Below are positions 26,612 through 34,734 of a stretch of 64,000 nt of DNA, in pieces. The position numbers were made by a program, and so were the translations under genes. The stretch is from Bacillus sp. es.036. Lineage in GTDB: Bacteria; Bacillota; Bacilli; Bacillales; Guptibacillaceae. Each line of letters starts with the position of its first letter. Position 1 is the stretch's first letter. Below the pieces are notes generated by a model. The model did not search any database and was not told the DNA's origin. It saw only the letters and a program-made list of their open reading frames with translations. The DNA lies in contig NZ_PDIZ01000001.1 of assembly GCF_002563635.1 (NCBI RefSeq), positions 1,240,001 through 1,304,000 of the forward strand. Reading direction: 5' to 3'.

Positions 26612-26895
26612 TCTGCAAATGGTGCGAGCAACAGGGCGCATTTGAAACGCTTGATAAAGGGTATTGGGAGCTCCCAGACGGATCTAGAGCTGTAGAAATA
26701 AGTGATTTGCCGTCGATTCAATGTAGTGACTGTGGGATGTGTTACCAAACGGACGAATTAGTTGGTGATGTGGAGGAACAGCTTATGCTAATTGATACGT
26801 CGAAATTACCTCCTTCTTTTTCCTACAAAGAATTAATGAGTCAGGAGAGACTTTTAAAGAAAAACTATTTTGACATTAATCGTTATCCACTTTAA
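26608..26895 (+). CDS. yokU: YokU-family zinc-finger-like protein
   Basis: 95 aa. It overlaps the kamA stop by four bases. Two Cys pairs (CKWC at residues 3-6 and CSDC at 38-41, plus C44) resemble a zinc ribbon of the YgiT/YokU type. In B. subtilis yokU was separated from kamA only by SP-beta insertion, so the adjacency here is the uninterrupted state. Function is unknown; linkage suggests regulation or assembly of KamA. Confidence 0.82.
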   Translation: MICKWCEQQGAFETLDKGYWELPDGSRAVEISDLPSIQCSDCGMCYQTDELVGDVEEQLMLIDTSKLPPSFSYKELMSQERLLKKNYFDINRYPL

Positions 26896-26958
26896 AAAGG
26901 ACTTTCAAAGACAAAAATATGAATTAAAAAAAGTTATATCGGAATATTCTGAAAAATA

Positions 26959-26987
26959 TTGATATTTTGACGATTCCCTCGTATAAT
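26959..26987 (+). promoter_or_regulatory. Sigma-A promoter of the IDEAL gene
   Basis: TTGATA (26959-26964), a 17-bp spacer and TATAAT (26982-26987) lie 34 bp before the ATG. Confidence 0.7.
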
Positions 26988-27020
26988 AGAAAAAAGAGCT
27001 TCAGAGGGGGGAGAGCTAGC

Positions 27021-27278
27021 ATGAACAATCATCATAAGTCGTATAAAGACAATATGAAACAACGTGCTATGAAAAAGAAACAAGAACAGGAAACGTTTGA
27101 GTTGGAATTGTACGCCCAATTAATCCTTGATGAAGCTGTCTTTACTTTCCAGGAAGAACGTTATCAGCAAACCATTGATCAAGCTCTAGACCGACGAGAC
27201 GAGAAGGCATTTGAAGAAGCGTCAAGACAGTATGTTGCGTTTCTCCGTTCTTACAAACAGGAGCTTCATTTCGACTGA
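27021..27278 (+). CDS. IDEAL-domain protein
   Basis: 85 aa from ATG 27021 behind GAGGGGGGAGA. A charged N-terminus is followed by the short IDEAL motif region (IDQALDRRDEKAFEEASRQY, residues about 53-72), found in Bacillales small regulatory proteins such as ComK-interacting or YpiB-like proteins. It has its own sigma-A promoter. The target is unknown. Confidence 0.75.
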   Translation: MNNHHKSYKDNMKQRAMKKKQEQETFELELYAQLILDEAVFTFQEERYQQTIDQALDRRDEKAFEEASRQYVAFLRSYKQELHFD

Positions 27279-27338
27279 ATAGAATGAGACCTAACTGACA
27301 CAAACTAGAGAAGAATTACTTTCTAAAGGAGTGTCACA

Positions 27339-27461
27339 ATGGGCAGACAGAAAAAAGGCAATCCAAATGCACAGCGTAATAATAATGCAAAACAGCAAAA
27401 AGCGAAACAAATGCCATCCTATGCAGAGATGGAAGCAGAAAAGCTCAAAAATCCGCAGTAA
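27339..27461 (+). CDS. Small basic protein, 40 aa
   Basis: A 40-aa ORF with a proper AAAGGAG site. The product is Lys/Gln/Asn-rich (starts MGRQKKGNPNAQRNNNAKQQ and ends MEAEKLKNPQ), without hydrophobic segments. Its composition resembles minor spore proteins of Bacillus, but I recognise no family. It is followed directly by a terminator, which supports its being a real, independently transcribed gene. Confidence 0.6.
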   Translation: MGRQKKGNPNAQRNNNAKQQKAKQMPSYAEMEAEKLKNPQ

Positions 27462-27464
27462 AGA

Positions 27465-27496
27465 AAGAAGCCTCCAATTCATTTTGGAGGCTTCTT
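27465..27496 (+). terminator. Terminator of the 40-aa gene
   Basis: AAGAAGCCTCC pairs with GGAGGCTTCTT (extended by AA/TT), followed by CTTTTG. Confidence 0.8.
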
Positions 27497-27581
27497 CTTT
27501 TGCGCTCAAAACGTACTTTCTGAATCTATGTTACCATTACAAAAGAAAATAGGTTTTTTGAGCGAAGGGAAGATCAGAAAC

Positions 27582-28460
27582 ATGGGAAGACTAATCTTAA
27601 TTGATGGGTTTAATTTATTAAGTAGGGGTTATTTTGCTACCGCATATGGAAAGTCAGAAGAGCAGCTTTCAAAAACCTCTGAAGGACTTTTCACAAATGC
27701 TTTAAGAGTGAAGCTACAAAAAATAATGTCTCTTATCAATGATTATGAACCAACTCATTTTGTTGTCACATGGGACGTAAAACGAAATGAAGTAAAGCGT
27801 AAAGCGCTATATGAAGACTATAAAGGTACAAGAGATGATCTACCAGCTCCTCTGATTCAGCAATATGAAACAGCAGTGAATTTGTTTAATGCAACAGGAA
27901 TTCCCCAGATGAGTGTAGAAGGATTTGAAGCGGACGATGTTATCGGCACACTTTCAGAAAGATGGACAAAAGAGGGGCATGGCGATTGTTACATCTACAG
28001 TAACGATAAAGACTTGCTTCAGCTTTTAAATCCTGCTGTCTCACAAATCATCGCGGTTCGAAAAGAAGGAGACCGGGTATATACAGAAGATCATTTTATA
28101 ACGGAGTATGGCATTACTCCTAGTCAGTGGATTGATGTGAAAGCTCTCTTAGGTGATAAGAGTGATAATATCCCTGGTGTTGCAGGTGTAGGAGACAAAG
28201 CAGCGTTACCACTTATTCAGCAATATGGATCGGTTCAAGGTGTGTATGAAAGTATTGGTGTACTAGACAGCAAATATAATCGCTATCGAAAAAAACTGAC
28301 TGAGGGTGAGGAATTGGCGAAATTAAGTTTAGAGCTCGTTACAATTGAGCGCGCGATTCCTGAACTTGATCTTTATTCTTTTGCGGAGTGCAAGTTAGAT
28401 CTTGATATTAACCAAATGAAATCCGAGCTCGATAAGCTAGGGTTACGCATCCGTATGTAA
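27582..28460 (+). CDS. ypcP: 5'-3' exonuclease YpcP
   Basis: 292 aa from ATG 27582; upstream in-frame starts overlap the previous terminator region. It is a PolA-like 5' nuclease domain without polymerase: LILIDGFNLLSRGYF at the N-terminus, FEADDVIGTL, YSNDKDLLQL, and the helix-hairpin-helix KSDNIPGVAGVGDKAA near residues 203-218. Metal-binding acidic residues are present. It removes RNA or flap 5' ends in replication and repair. The RNase H-type genes nearby repeat the B. subtilis ypcP-ypdQ-ypeQ-ypeP grouping. Confidence 0.9.
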   Translation: MGRLILIDGFNLLSRGYFATAYGKSEEQLSKTSEGLFTNALRVKLQKIMSLINDYEPTHFVVTWDVKRNEVKRKALYEDYKGTRDDLPAPLIQQYETAVNLFNATGIPQMSVEGFEADDVIGTLSERWTKEGHGDCYIYSNDKDLLQLLNPAVSQIIAVRKEGDRVYTEDHFITEYGITPSQWIDVKALLGDKSDNIPGVAGVGDKAALPLIQQYGSVQGVYESIGVLDSKYNRYRKKLTEGEELAKLSLELVTIERAIPELDLYSFAECKLDLDINQMKSELDKLGLRIRM

Positions 28461-28479
28461 AGAAAAAGAACATAAAACA

Positions 28480-28501
28480 GCGCCTTTGCATATAAAGGCG
28501 C
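28480..28501. terminator. Terminator, ypcP / ypdQ
   Basis: GCGCCTTT / AAAGGCGC with a 6-nt loop lies between convergent genes; the tail is moderately T/A-rich. Confidence 0.65.
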
Positions 28502-28522
28502 TCGTTTTGTTCGGTTAAAGGA

Positions 28523-28924
28523 TTATTGTTCTTTCTGTTCATTTTGTTGAATTGCTTTTCGGGCGAGTTCGTCTGCCATTTTATTTTTGGAACTAGGAAT
28601 CCACTTAATAAAACAGAGGTCAAACTGATCCACTAATTCAAGGCATCGAGTTAAATAGGGTAGATAATTTTTATTTTTGACGTACCTTCCATCTACAGCG
28701 CTGCTGACGAGCTGTGAGTCTGTTCGTATGGATAGTGTACGGTACTGTTTCTCTTTACAGATTGAGAGCGCGTGAATTAATGCTTCAAATTCTGCTTCAT
28801 GGTTTGAGAGCATACCAAGTGGAAGAGCGGATTTAATGACGCTACCTTCAGCTTTAATAAAAACACCGGCGCCGGAAGGGCCTGGATTACCTGCGCTTGC
28901 TCCGTCTACATAGACTTCAATCAT
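28523..28924 (-). CDS. ypdQ: RNase HI-fold protein YpdQ
   Basis: 133 aa RNase H-like domain. All four expected acidic residues are visible: Asp in YVDGASAGNPG, Glu in NHEAEFEAL, Asp in IRTDSQLV, and Asp in KMADELAR. It may hydrolyse RNA of RNA-DNA hybrids, although B. subtilis YpdQ has been reported inactive as RNase HI, so activity is uncertain. ATG 28924 has GAGGAG. Confidence 0.85.
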   Translation of the reverse strand: MIEVYVDGASAGNPGPSGAGVFIKAEGSVIKSALPLGMLSNHEAEFEALIHALSICKEKQYRTLSIRTDSQLVSSAVDGRYVKNKNYLPYLTRCLELVDQFDLCFIKWIPSSKNKMADELARKAIQQNEQKEQ

Positions 28925-29050
28925 ATGGTGCTCCTCTCTGTGGACTGGTCTTGCTGTATTTTATCATAATCATGTTCGTAGAGAGAAGACATACATTTAA
29001 GATAAAAGGAGAAAGCTGTATAGAAGGGACTGTGTGTAGGAGTGAAAAGT

Positions 29051-29227
29051 ATGAAGAAAAAAGAAGTGATGATGGAAGTTGGATTAATCCTTGATACATA
29101 TTGTCAGGATTGCTTATTAAAACGAGTCAACCAGCATGATTACGGTAAGTGTCACGCCCAGCGCTTTTGCATTACCGAATGCACGGTTGGAGATGAATTA
29201 AAACAATTAGGCAAACATTTGACATAA
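29051..29227 (+). CDS. ypeQ: YpeQ, small zinc-finger-like protein
   Basis: 58 aa from ATG 29051; AGGAG is at 29038-29042, so the upstream GTG 29042 is part of the ribosome binding site. Four Cys (CQDC, then KCH and FC.TEC) could bind zinc. It stands 13 bp before ypeP, as in B. subtilis. Confidence 0.8.
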   Translation: MKKKEVMMEVGLILDTYCQDCLLKRVNQHDYGKCHAQRFCITECTVGDELKQLGKHLT

Positions 29228-29239
29228 GGAGGACCAATA

Positions 29240-29902
29240 ATGGATGTAATTGTAAAATGGAAATACAAAACGCCTAGAGGCATTTCCTCCTGGATGACGT
29301 CTGATGAAATGCCATTTAATGAAGCGATGTTAATGGCTCGTGATATTGTTAAAACGGGTCGCTCCATTGATTTATACTTTTTAGATAACAGAGGCACAAA
29401 ATGGTCTGTGAAAGAATTAGAAACCTATATGACAAAAAAACAAGAACGCCCTGCTTCTATTGAAATTATTTTTGATGGTAGCTTTGATAAACAGACAAAG
29501 AAGGCTGGGTGTGGCGCAGTCATTTATTATTATGAGGGAAGAAAGAGAAAACGGATTCGTATCAATAAAGCGCTGGACTATCTTGAGAACAATAATGAAG
29601 CTGAATATGCTGCTTTATGGCTAGGTCTTCAGGAAATTAAAACGATTGATGTAGAAGATACGGAAATTCTGATTAAAGGGGATTCTCAAGTTGTCATCAA
29701 CCAACTTGCAGGCGAGTGGGCTGTCTATGAACCGCTCTTTACGAGATGGATGGATCGCATTGAAGATACGCTCCAACAACTTAGACTGCAACCGGTGTAC
29801 AAGTATATTTCTCGCGATGAAAATAAAGAGTCTCATCGCTTAGCGAAGCAAGCGTTGAATGGAACAGAAATTAGTAGCTCGATTGAGCTGGATAACGAAT
29901 AA
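29240..29902 (+). CDS. ypeP: YpeP, RNase H-fold (reverse-transcriptase-like) protein
   Basis: 220 aa. The N-terminal family domain (residues 1-70) is followed by an RNase H fold: Asp in IIFDGSFD, Glu in NNEAEYAAL and Asp in IKGDSQVV. The fourth acidic position reads NKESHRLA, with His where the motif normally has Asp, so a canonical catalytic site is incomplete. The last codons form one arm of a 19-bp terminator stem shared with the convergent gene. Confidence 0.82.
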   Translation: MDVIVKWKYKTPRGISSWMTSDEMPFNEAMLMARDIVKTGRSIDLYFLDNRGTKWSVKELETYMTKKQERPASIEIIFDGSFDKQTKKAGCGAVIYYYEGRKRKRIRINKALDYLENNNEAEYAALWLGLQEIKTIDVEDTEILIKGDSQVVINQLAGEWAVYEPLFTRWMDRIEDTLQQLRLQPVYKYISRDENKESHRLAKQALNGTEISSSIELDNE

Positions 29903-29937
29903 GAGAAGCAGCAATTAGGCTGCTTCTCTTATTCGTT
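29894..29937. terminator. Shared terminator built from the ends of two genes
   Basis: A 19-bp perfect inverted repeat (arms 29894-29912 and 29919-29937, loop AATTAG) contains the stop codons of both ypeP and the DUF2564-like gene, each reading AACGAATAA. Confidence 0.85.
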
Positions 29938-30177
29938 CGCTTCTCTTAATTGAGTTTCGCATTTTTCAATCAATTCACTTGAGAATTCATAAAATTGTTC
30001 ATTAGTACCGGATTTGTGTGAAAGTGCCTGCTGAAATTGCTCTTTGGCCTGGTTAATCGCGTCCTGAGCAGCTTTCAATTGATTCCCATTCATACTTTTT
30101 GTAGCCTGGCCAACCAGATGCTGTGCTGATTTAATGGACATTTCAATTTGTTGTAAATCAGAATATGGTTCTGACAT
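29929..30177 (-). CDS. DUF2564-like small protein
   Basis: 82 aa, all-helical and Gln/Ala-rich. The pattern DLQQIEMSIKSAQHLVGQAT followed by AINQAKEQFQQAL resembles the Bacillus DUF2564 family by memory. No membrane segment or Cys except one near the C-terminus. The ribosome binding site is AAGGTGGGATG. Function is unknown. Confidence 0.65.
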   Translation of the reverse strand: MSEPYSDLQQIEMSIKSAQHLVGQATKSMNGNQLKAAQDAINQAKEQFQQALSHKSGTNEQFYEFSSELIEKCETQLREANE

Positions 30178-30294
30178 GTCATCCCACCTTTATCAATCAT
30201 TCAAGCATAGTATGGCCACAACTAATGGGAATTAACCGAAAAAAGACGCAAAAAAAGGAACTGATGTAGGCATCAGTTCCTTTGAGGTTTATAA

Positions 30295-30495
30295 TTAAAT
30301 TTTGTTAACGTTAGCAGCTTGAGGTCCGCGGTTTCCTTCAACGATTTCGAAAGAAACTTCTTGGCCTTCTTCTAGTGTTTTGAAACCTTCGTCATTGATT
30401 GCTGAGAAGTGTACGAATACATCGTCAGCTCCTTCGATTTCGATGAAACCGAATCCTTTTTCTGCATTAAACCATTTTACTTTACCGTTTTGCAT
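30295..30495 (-). CDS. Cold-shock protein (Csp family)
   Basis: 66 aa from ATG 30495 behind TTAGGAGGAA. It is a complete OB-fold with RNP1 (KGFGFIEI) and RNP2 (VFVHFSAI); the sequence [17 protein letters not shown] is canonical. It binds single-stranded RNA/DNA as an RNA chaperone. A leader of about 150 nt between a perfect promoter and the ATG is typical of cold-regulated csp mRNAs. It cannot be assigned to CspB, C or D by eye. Confidence 0.95.
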   Translation of the reverse strand: MQNGKVKWFNAEKGFGFIEIEGADDVFVHFSAINDEGFKTLEEGQEVSFEIVEGNRGPQAANVNKI

Positions 30496-30646
30496 GTTTG
30501 TTCCTCCTAAAAGCTTAGCACAATCCTTGTGCACTTTAAATTTCAACCATTCACCGGATGTTGAAGAAGAGATATTCGATGTGTACGAGAAGTGCACAAA
30601 AAATCGAATTCAAATTCTCAATCAAATATCCTATGTGATAAATGGT
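30496..30646 (-). promoter_or_regulatory. Long 5' leader of the csp mRNA
   Basis: About 150 nt separate the inferred transcription start from the ATG, with no ORF carrying a ribosome binding site. Such long leaders act as temperature-dependent RNA switches in csp genes; the structure here was not modelled. Confidence 0.55.
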
Positions 30647-30653
30647 TAATTTA

Positions 30654-30682
30654 ACTATAACGTCTCACTATAAAAATGTCAA
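30654..30682 (-). promoter_or_regulatory. Sigma-A promoter of csp
   Basis: On the minus strand: TTGACA (30682-30677), a 17-bp spacer and TATAGT (30659-30654). Confidence 0.85.
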
Positions 30683-30778
30683 CACTACCTAGAGAATAGC
30701 ACATAATCCTTAACGTAGAGAATAAAGTTGGGTAAGATGGAAAATGGAGTTATGCAATTTAATTTATGGAGGGGTTTT

Positions 30779-32467
30779 ATGAAGCCGGGACTAACATATA
30801 AGAGTGATATCGAAATTGCACAAGAATCGAAAATGACGCGAATTAAATCGATCGCTGCACAATTAGGGTTACATGAAGATGAATGGGAGCCATATGGTCA
30901 TTATAAAGCGAAAATTTCATTGAATACGATGAAACGTTTGAATACTCATCCTTCTGGTAAAGTTGTGCTTGTTACTGCAATCAATCCGACCCCTGCAGGA
31001 GAAGGGAAAAGTACGGTAACAGTCGGTCTTGCTCAAGCATTAAATCGAATCGGTGAAAAAGCCATTGTCGCAATGAGAGAACCTTCACTAGGGCCAAGCA
31101 TGGGTATTAAAGGTGGTGCAGCTGGGGGAGGATATTCTCAAGTTATGCCAATGGAAGACATTAATCTCCATTTTACAGGAGATCTACATGCCATAACGTC
31201 TGCTCACAATGCTCTTTCTGCCCTTATTGATAATCACATTCATCAAGGAAATGAAGTCGGATTTGATACTAGACGCGTGACGTGGAAGCGAGTTGTAGAT
31301 CTGAACGACCGGGCGTTACGAAACGTTATTGTTGGTTTAGGCGGTCCAACGCAAGGAGTGCCCCGTGAAGATGGATTTGATATCACAGTAGCGTCAGAGA
31401 TCATGGCCATTCTTTGTCTAGCATCCGACTTATCAGATTTGAAGAAGCGGATTGCTTCAATTGTGATCGGATATCGCTTAACAAAAGAGCCGATTACAGC
31501 TGGTGACTTAGGTGTAGAAGGGGCGATTACACTTCTATTAAAAGATGCCATGAACCCAAATCTCGTTCAGACGTTAGAAAATACACCTGCGCTCATTCAT
31601 GGGGGCCCATTCGCAAATATTGCTCATGGGTGCAATAGCGTCGTTGCAACGAAAATGGCTCAAAAGCTTTCTGATTATGTGATCACAGAAGCTGGTTTTG
31701 GGGCAGATTTGGGCGCTGAGAAGTTCTTTGATATTAAAACGAGAGCAGGAGAAATTGAACCAGCAGCAACTGTTATCGTTGCCACAATTCGTGCTCTTAA
31801 AATGCACGGCGGCGTAGCGAAAGATCAGCTTAAAAAAGAAGATGTTGGTGCGTTACAAGCAGGGCTTGTTAATCTTGAGCATCATGTATCTTCCGTTAAA
31901 AAATTTGGTGTTCCTTTTGTAGTGGCGATTAACCGGTTTGTTACTGATACCGAACTTGAAGTAAATGCATTGCTTCAATGGTGCAAGGAAAAGGACATAC
32001 CAGTGGCTTTAACAGACGTATGGGCAAATGGTGGAGAAGGTGGAGTAGAACTTGCTAAAACGTTATTAAACGAAATGGAACAAAATGAGAACCATTTCAA
32101 ACCTCTCTATGACCTTGAAAGCACCATTGAAGAAAAGTTGGAAAAAATCGCAACAGAAATTTATGGAGCTGAAGGCGTCGATTTATCCGCTAAAGCAAAA
32201 AAGCAAATGCAAGAATTTGAGGAAAATGGGTGGGGGCATCTGCCAATTTGTATGGCGAAAACACAGTATTCACTTTCGGACGATCCTTCACTACTCGGAC
32301 GGCCATCTGGCTTTCGAATAACGATCCGTGAATTTCGCCCTTCCATTGGAGCCGGATTTATCGTAGCATTAACCGGTAACGTGATGACCATGCCAGGATT
32401 ACCTAAAAAACCAGCAGCTCTTAATATGGATGTTTCAGAAGATGGAACCGCAATTGGGCTTTTCTAG
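30779..32467 (+). CDS. fhs: Formate-tetrahydrofolate ligase
   Basis: 562 aa from ATG 30779 behind GGAGGGG; longer in-frame starts are not supported. It carries the P-loop-like [14 protein letters not shown] (about residues 65-78), the folate-binding region [22 protein letters not shown], and [12 protein letters not shown] near the C-terminus. It makes 10-formyl-THF from formate, THF and ATP, feeding purine and formyl-Met synthesis. A thioesterase gene follows after 16 bp and may be co-transcribed. Confidence 0.95.
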   Translation: MKPGLTYKSDIEIAQESKMTRIKSIAAQLGLHEDEWEPYGHYKAKISLNTMKRLNTHPSGKVVLVTAINPTPAGEGKSTVTVGLAQALNRIGEKAIVAMREPSLGPSMGIKGGAAGGGYSQVMPMEDINLHFTGDLHAITSAHNALSALIDNHIHQGNEVGFDTRRVTWKRVVDLNDRALRNVIVGLGGPTQGVPREDGFDITVASEIMAILCLASDLSDLKKRIASIVIGYRLTKEPITAGDLGVEGAITLLLKDAMNPNLVQTLENTPALIHGGPFANIAHGCNSVVATKMAQKLSDYVITEAGFGADLGAEKFFDIKTRAGEIEPAATVIVATIRALKMHGGVAKDQLKKEDVGALQAGLVNLEHHVSSVKKFGVPFVVAINRFVTDTELEVNALLQWCKEKDIPVALTDVWANGGEGGVELAKTLLNEMEQNENHFKPLYDLESTIEEKLEKIATEIYGAEGVDLSAKAKKQMQEFEENGWGHLPICMAKTQYSLSDDPSLLGRPSGFRITIREFRPSIGAGFIVALTGNVMTMPGLPKKPAALNMDVSEDGTAIGLF

Positions 32468-32483
32468 AAAGTGTGGCTAAAAA

Positions 32484-33002
32484 ATGTCGAATACTGCTTT
32501 ATCAAAGAAATTAATACGTGATTCTAGAACGACAAAATCAAGCTTTGTATTACCCTCAGACACGAATACACATGGAACACTATTTGGTGGTAAACTAATG
32601 TCCTACATAGATGACATTGCGGCGATTTCAGCGTCAAAACACGCTAGATCCGCTGTTGTGACTGCATCAGCGGACTCCATTGATTTTCTAAGTCCGATTC
32701 GTGAAGGAGAAGTCGTTAGCTTAGAAGCCTATGTAAGCTGGACGCATAATACATCAATGGAAGTGTTTGTGAAAATCTTTGCCGAAAATGTGATTTCGAG
32801 TAAAAAGAAAGTATGTGCTACATCCTTTTTAACGTTTGTGGCGCTAGATGAAGAAAGCGTTCCGGCAAGGGTGCCAGAAGCCATTCCTGAAACGGAAGAA
32901 GAGAAGTTCGTGCACGATGGTGGTTACGAACGTATGAAAGCGAGAAAGGCTAGAAGGAAACATTCACAGACGTTAGCAAGTGAATTTGGCGTTTTTTCTT
33001 AA
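32484..33002 (+). CDS. Acyl-CoA thioesterase (YkhA type)
   Basis: 172 aa hot-dog thioesterase of the BFIT/YciA/YkhA class. The segment VLPSDTNTHGTLFGGKLMSYIDDIAA (residues about 22-47) contains the His-Gly and Asp residues of this group; the C-terminal 35 residues are strongly basic. It probably hydrolyses medium or long acyl-CoA. The ribosome binding site is weak. Only 16 bp separate it from fhs. Confidence 0.85.
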   Translation: MSNTALSKKLIRDSRTTKSSFVLPSDTNTHGTLFGGKLMSYIDDIAAISASKHARSAVVTASADSIDFLSPIREGEVVSLEAYVSWTHNTSMEVFVKIFAENVISSKKKVCATSFLTFVALDEESVPARVPEAIPETEEEKFVHDGGYERMKARKARRKHSQTLASEFGVFS

Positions 33003-33021
33003 GTAGCTTCTCCTCAAAAAA

Positions 33022-33042
33022 AGATCTGCTGTTAGCAGATCT
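33022..33042 (-). terminator. Terminator of the YtzC-like gene
   Basis: AGATCTGCT / AGCAGATCT with loop GTT; on the minus strand it is followed by T7. It also ends convergent transcription from fhs-ykhA poorly, since the plus side has no T run. Confidence 0.7.
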
Positions 33043-33311
33043 CACGTTTCAAATCCAAGAATAAAATTATTCTGTCGATCCTGAATTTGCTGTTGCGCTC
33101 TGTGAAGCGCGTCACGCTGTTCAGGATTTGCACTGTGAATCATTTTATCAAGTTCAACAGACATACGTTCAAGCAATTGTTGGGTTTCTGTATAACCCTT
33201 ATCATTGACCGCTGATTGCTGCTTTGTAGCTAGTTGGAGCTGCTCGTCAGCATATTCAGTTAGCTCATGAGCGTTTTTTAACATTTCTTCTACTTTACGG
33301 TATGTGGACAT
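33042..33311 (-). CDS. YtzC-like protein (DUF2524)
   Basis: 89 aa from ATG 33311 behind GGAGAGG; a longer reading frame upstream lacks a site. It is all-helical and Gln/Glu-rich with a C-terminal SANPEQRDALHRAQQQIQDR then QNNFIL, closely resembling Bacillus YtzC by eye. Function is unknown. Confidence 0.7.
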   Translation of the reverse strand: MSTYRKVEEMLKNAHELTEYADEQLQLATKQQSAVNDKGYTETQQLLERMSVELDKMIHSANPEQRDALHRAQQQIQDRQNNFILGFET

Positions 33312-33441
33312 GAGGAACCTCTCCTTTTGTATTGATTCATGATTAGTATTGACAGGAAAGATACTTTTATGAGAACGAAGGGGAAATAACAGAAGTGAAA
33401 GTGATATACTAAGATGAGAAACAAGAAAGGCGTGAATCAAG

Positions 33442-34302
33442 TTGGCAAGTGAATTACATGCAGGAGAAATGACTACGTTACGTGTCGCACGTATGCAAGA
33501 ATACGGGTATTTTTTAACAAATGGATATGAAGATGTGATGCTTCATAAAAAAGAAGCTAAAAATCACTACGAAGAAGATGATGAAGTAGAGGTATTTCTA
33601 TATCACGACCATCAAGGAAGACTTTCAGCCACTGAAACAGTTCCGCTCGTAACAATGGATTCCTTTTCGATTCTAAAGGTTGTAGAAGTGAAGCGAAGCC
33701 TTGGGGTATTTGTGGATATTGGTATTCAAAAGGACATGCTTTTATCAAAAGATGACTTACCTTATGACTGGGCTACCTGGCCTGCTATTGGAGATGAGCT
33801 CTATTGTGGGCTAAAGCTTGATAAAAAGCAGCGTCTTTTTGCTGATTTAAGTAAATTTGAAGAAATTCAGGAACTTTCTGTCGCAGCACCAGCAGATAGT
33901 AAAAATTCCGAAGTTGAAGGATTAGTTTTCCGCTTCCTTGAAGATGGCGTTTCAATTTTAACAAGTGAAGGGTATCTTGCCTATTTGCATAAAGATGAGA
34001 TGAAAGAACAAGTAAGACTTGGTCAGCGTCTTACAATGAGAATTACATTTGTAAGGGAAGACGGTCGTGTGAACGTATCGACAAGACCTCTTGTAAAAGA
34101 AGCAAGACTTGAGGACTCAGATCGCCTTGTTGCATATATGGAGAAGCACGGCAATCAAATGCCTTTTACTGATAAAAGTGATCCAGAAGCGATTAAGAAT
34201 GAATTTAACATAAGTAAAGCTGCTTTTAAGCGCGCAATGGGGAAATTGATCAAAGAAAAGAAGGTTGAACAACAAGAGGGAGTCACCATTTTAAAATCCT
34301 AA
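33442..34302 (+). CDS. cvfB: CvfB (YitL) S1-type RNA-binding protein
   Basis: 286 aa, TTG start at 33442. It is predicted to contain tandem S1-like OB-folds (residues 1-60, then a segment with VVEVKRSLGVFVDIGIQKDMLL about 77-98, and SEVEGLVFRFLEDGVSIL about 154-171) and a C-terminal winged helix (FNISKAAFKRAMGKLIKEKKVE). Orthologues bind RNA and modulate virulence factor expression in staphylococci. The gene stands alone. Confidence 0.9.
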   Translation: MASELHAGEMTTLRVARMQEYGYFLTNGYEDVMLHKKEAKNHYEEDDEVEVFLYHDHQGRLSATETVPLVTMDSFSILKVVEVKRSLGVFVDIGIQKDMLLSKDDLPYDWATWPAIGDELYCGLKLDKKQRLFADLSKFEEIQELSVAAPADSKNSEVEGLVFRFLEDGVSILTSEGYLAYLHKDEMKEQVRLGQRLTMRITFVREDGRVNVSTRPLVKEARLEDSDRLVAYMEKHGNQMPFTDKSDPEAIKNEFNISKAAFKRAMGKLIKEKKVEQQEGVTILKS

Positions 34303-34379
34303 TATGTCATCTTTTTCTTCGTGTAACTGGAGCTTACGGGCTAATACTATACCTAAGCTCCTAGAAAGGGGGCAAGTCA

Positions 34380-34637
34380 TTGGATATTACTGACTATGAC
34401 AAAGCTCTATATTACACGCATCATTGTGCTTGCATTGATCTTAGTGTTTTGATGATGAAAACAGAAGATGACATCCTTTCGAAGCGAATTGAACAATTTG
34501 TTTATGCCTTTATACGTGAAACTGAATTTATGAAGGTAAAGGAAGCACGGGATACGCTTCTTTCCTACATTGATTACGTATATCGGATGGAACCTGACCT
34601 TAGTGAAATGGCCGCTATAAATCAGACTTTAGACTGA
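34380..34637 (+). CDS. Hypothetical protein, 85 aa
   Basis: TTG start behind AAAGGGGG (34366-34373). It is a small helical acidic protein with two Cys/His-rich residues near the N-terminus (YYTHHCACIDL). I do not recognise a family. A weak terminator overlaps its stop codon, and the sigma-B-like promoter of the GH15 gene follows. Confidence 0.65.
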   Translation: MDITDYDKALYYTHHCACIDLSVLMMKTEDDILSKRIEQFVYAFIRETEFMKVKEARDTLLSYIDYVYRMEPDLSEMAAINQTLD

Positions 34638-34665
34638 CCTCAAGCATATGGGGTCGGTTTTTTTA
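34635..34665 (+). terminator. Terminator of the 85-aa gene
   Basis: A short stem GACCTC / GGGGTC with a G-U pair and 8-nt loop is followed by GGT8. Confidence 0.6.
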
Positions 34666-34676
34666 TGGTTAAAAAG

Positions 34677-34700
34677 GTTTAAAATTGTCGAAAAGGGTAT
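34677..34700 (+). promoter_or_regulatory. Sigma-B-type promoter of the GH15 gene
   Basis: GTTTAA (34677-34682), a 12-bp spacer and GGGTAT (34695-34700) match the general-stress sigma-B consensus. The GGGTATAAT also contains a perfect sigma-A -10 (34698-34703), so dual use is possible, although no good sigma-A -35 is present. Confidence 0.6.
34685..34692. promoter_or_regulatory. Spo0A-box-like sequence in the promoter spacer
   Basis: TTGTCGAA, the exact Spo0A (0A) box, lies between the -35 and -10 of the GH15 promoter. Binding here would probably repress. Confidence 0.4.
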
Positions 34701-34734
34701 AATTGTAGTAAAAAATAAGGAGCAGGTGAGAAAT

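Noticed and set aside
32484-32495. TGTCGAA at the start of the ykhA-like gene as a Spo0A box
   Set aside because: It is inside the coding start (ATGTCGAAT); such 7-mers are expected a few times per strand in 64 kb.
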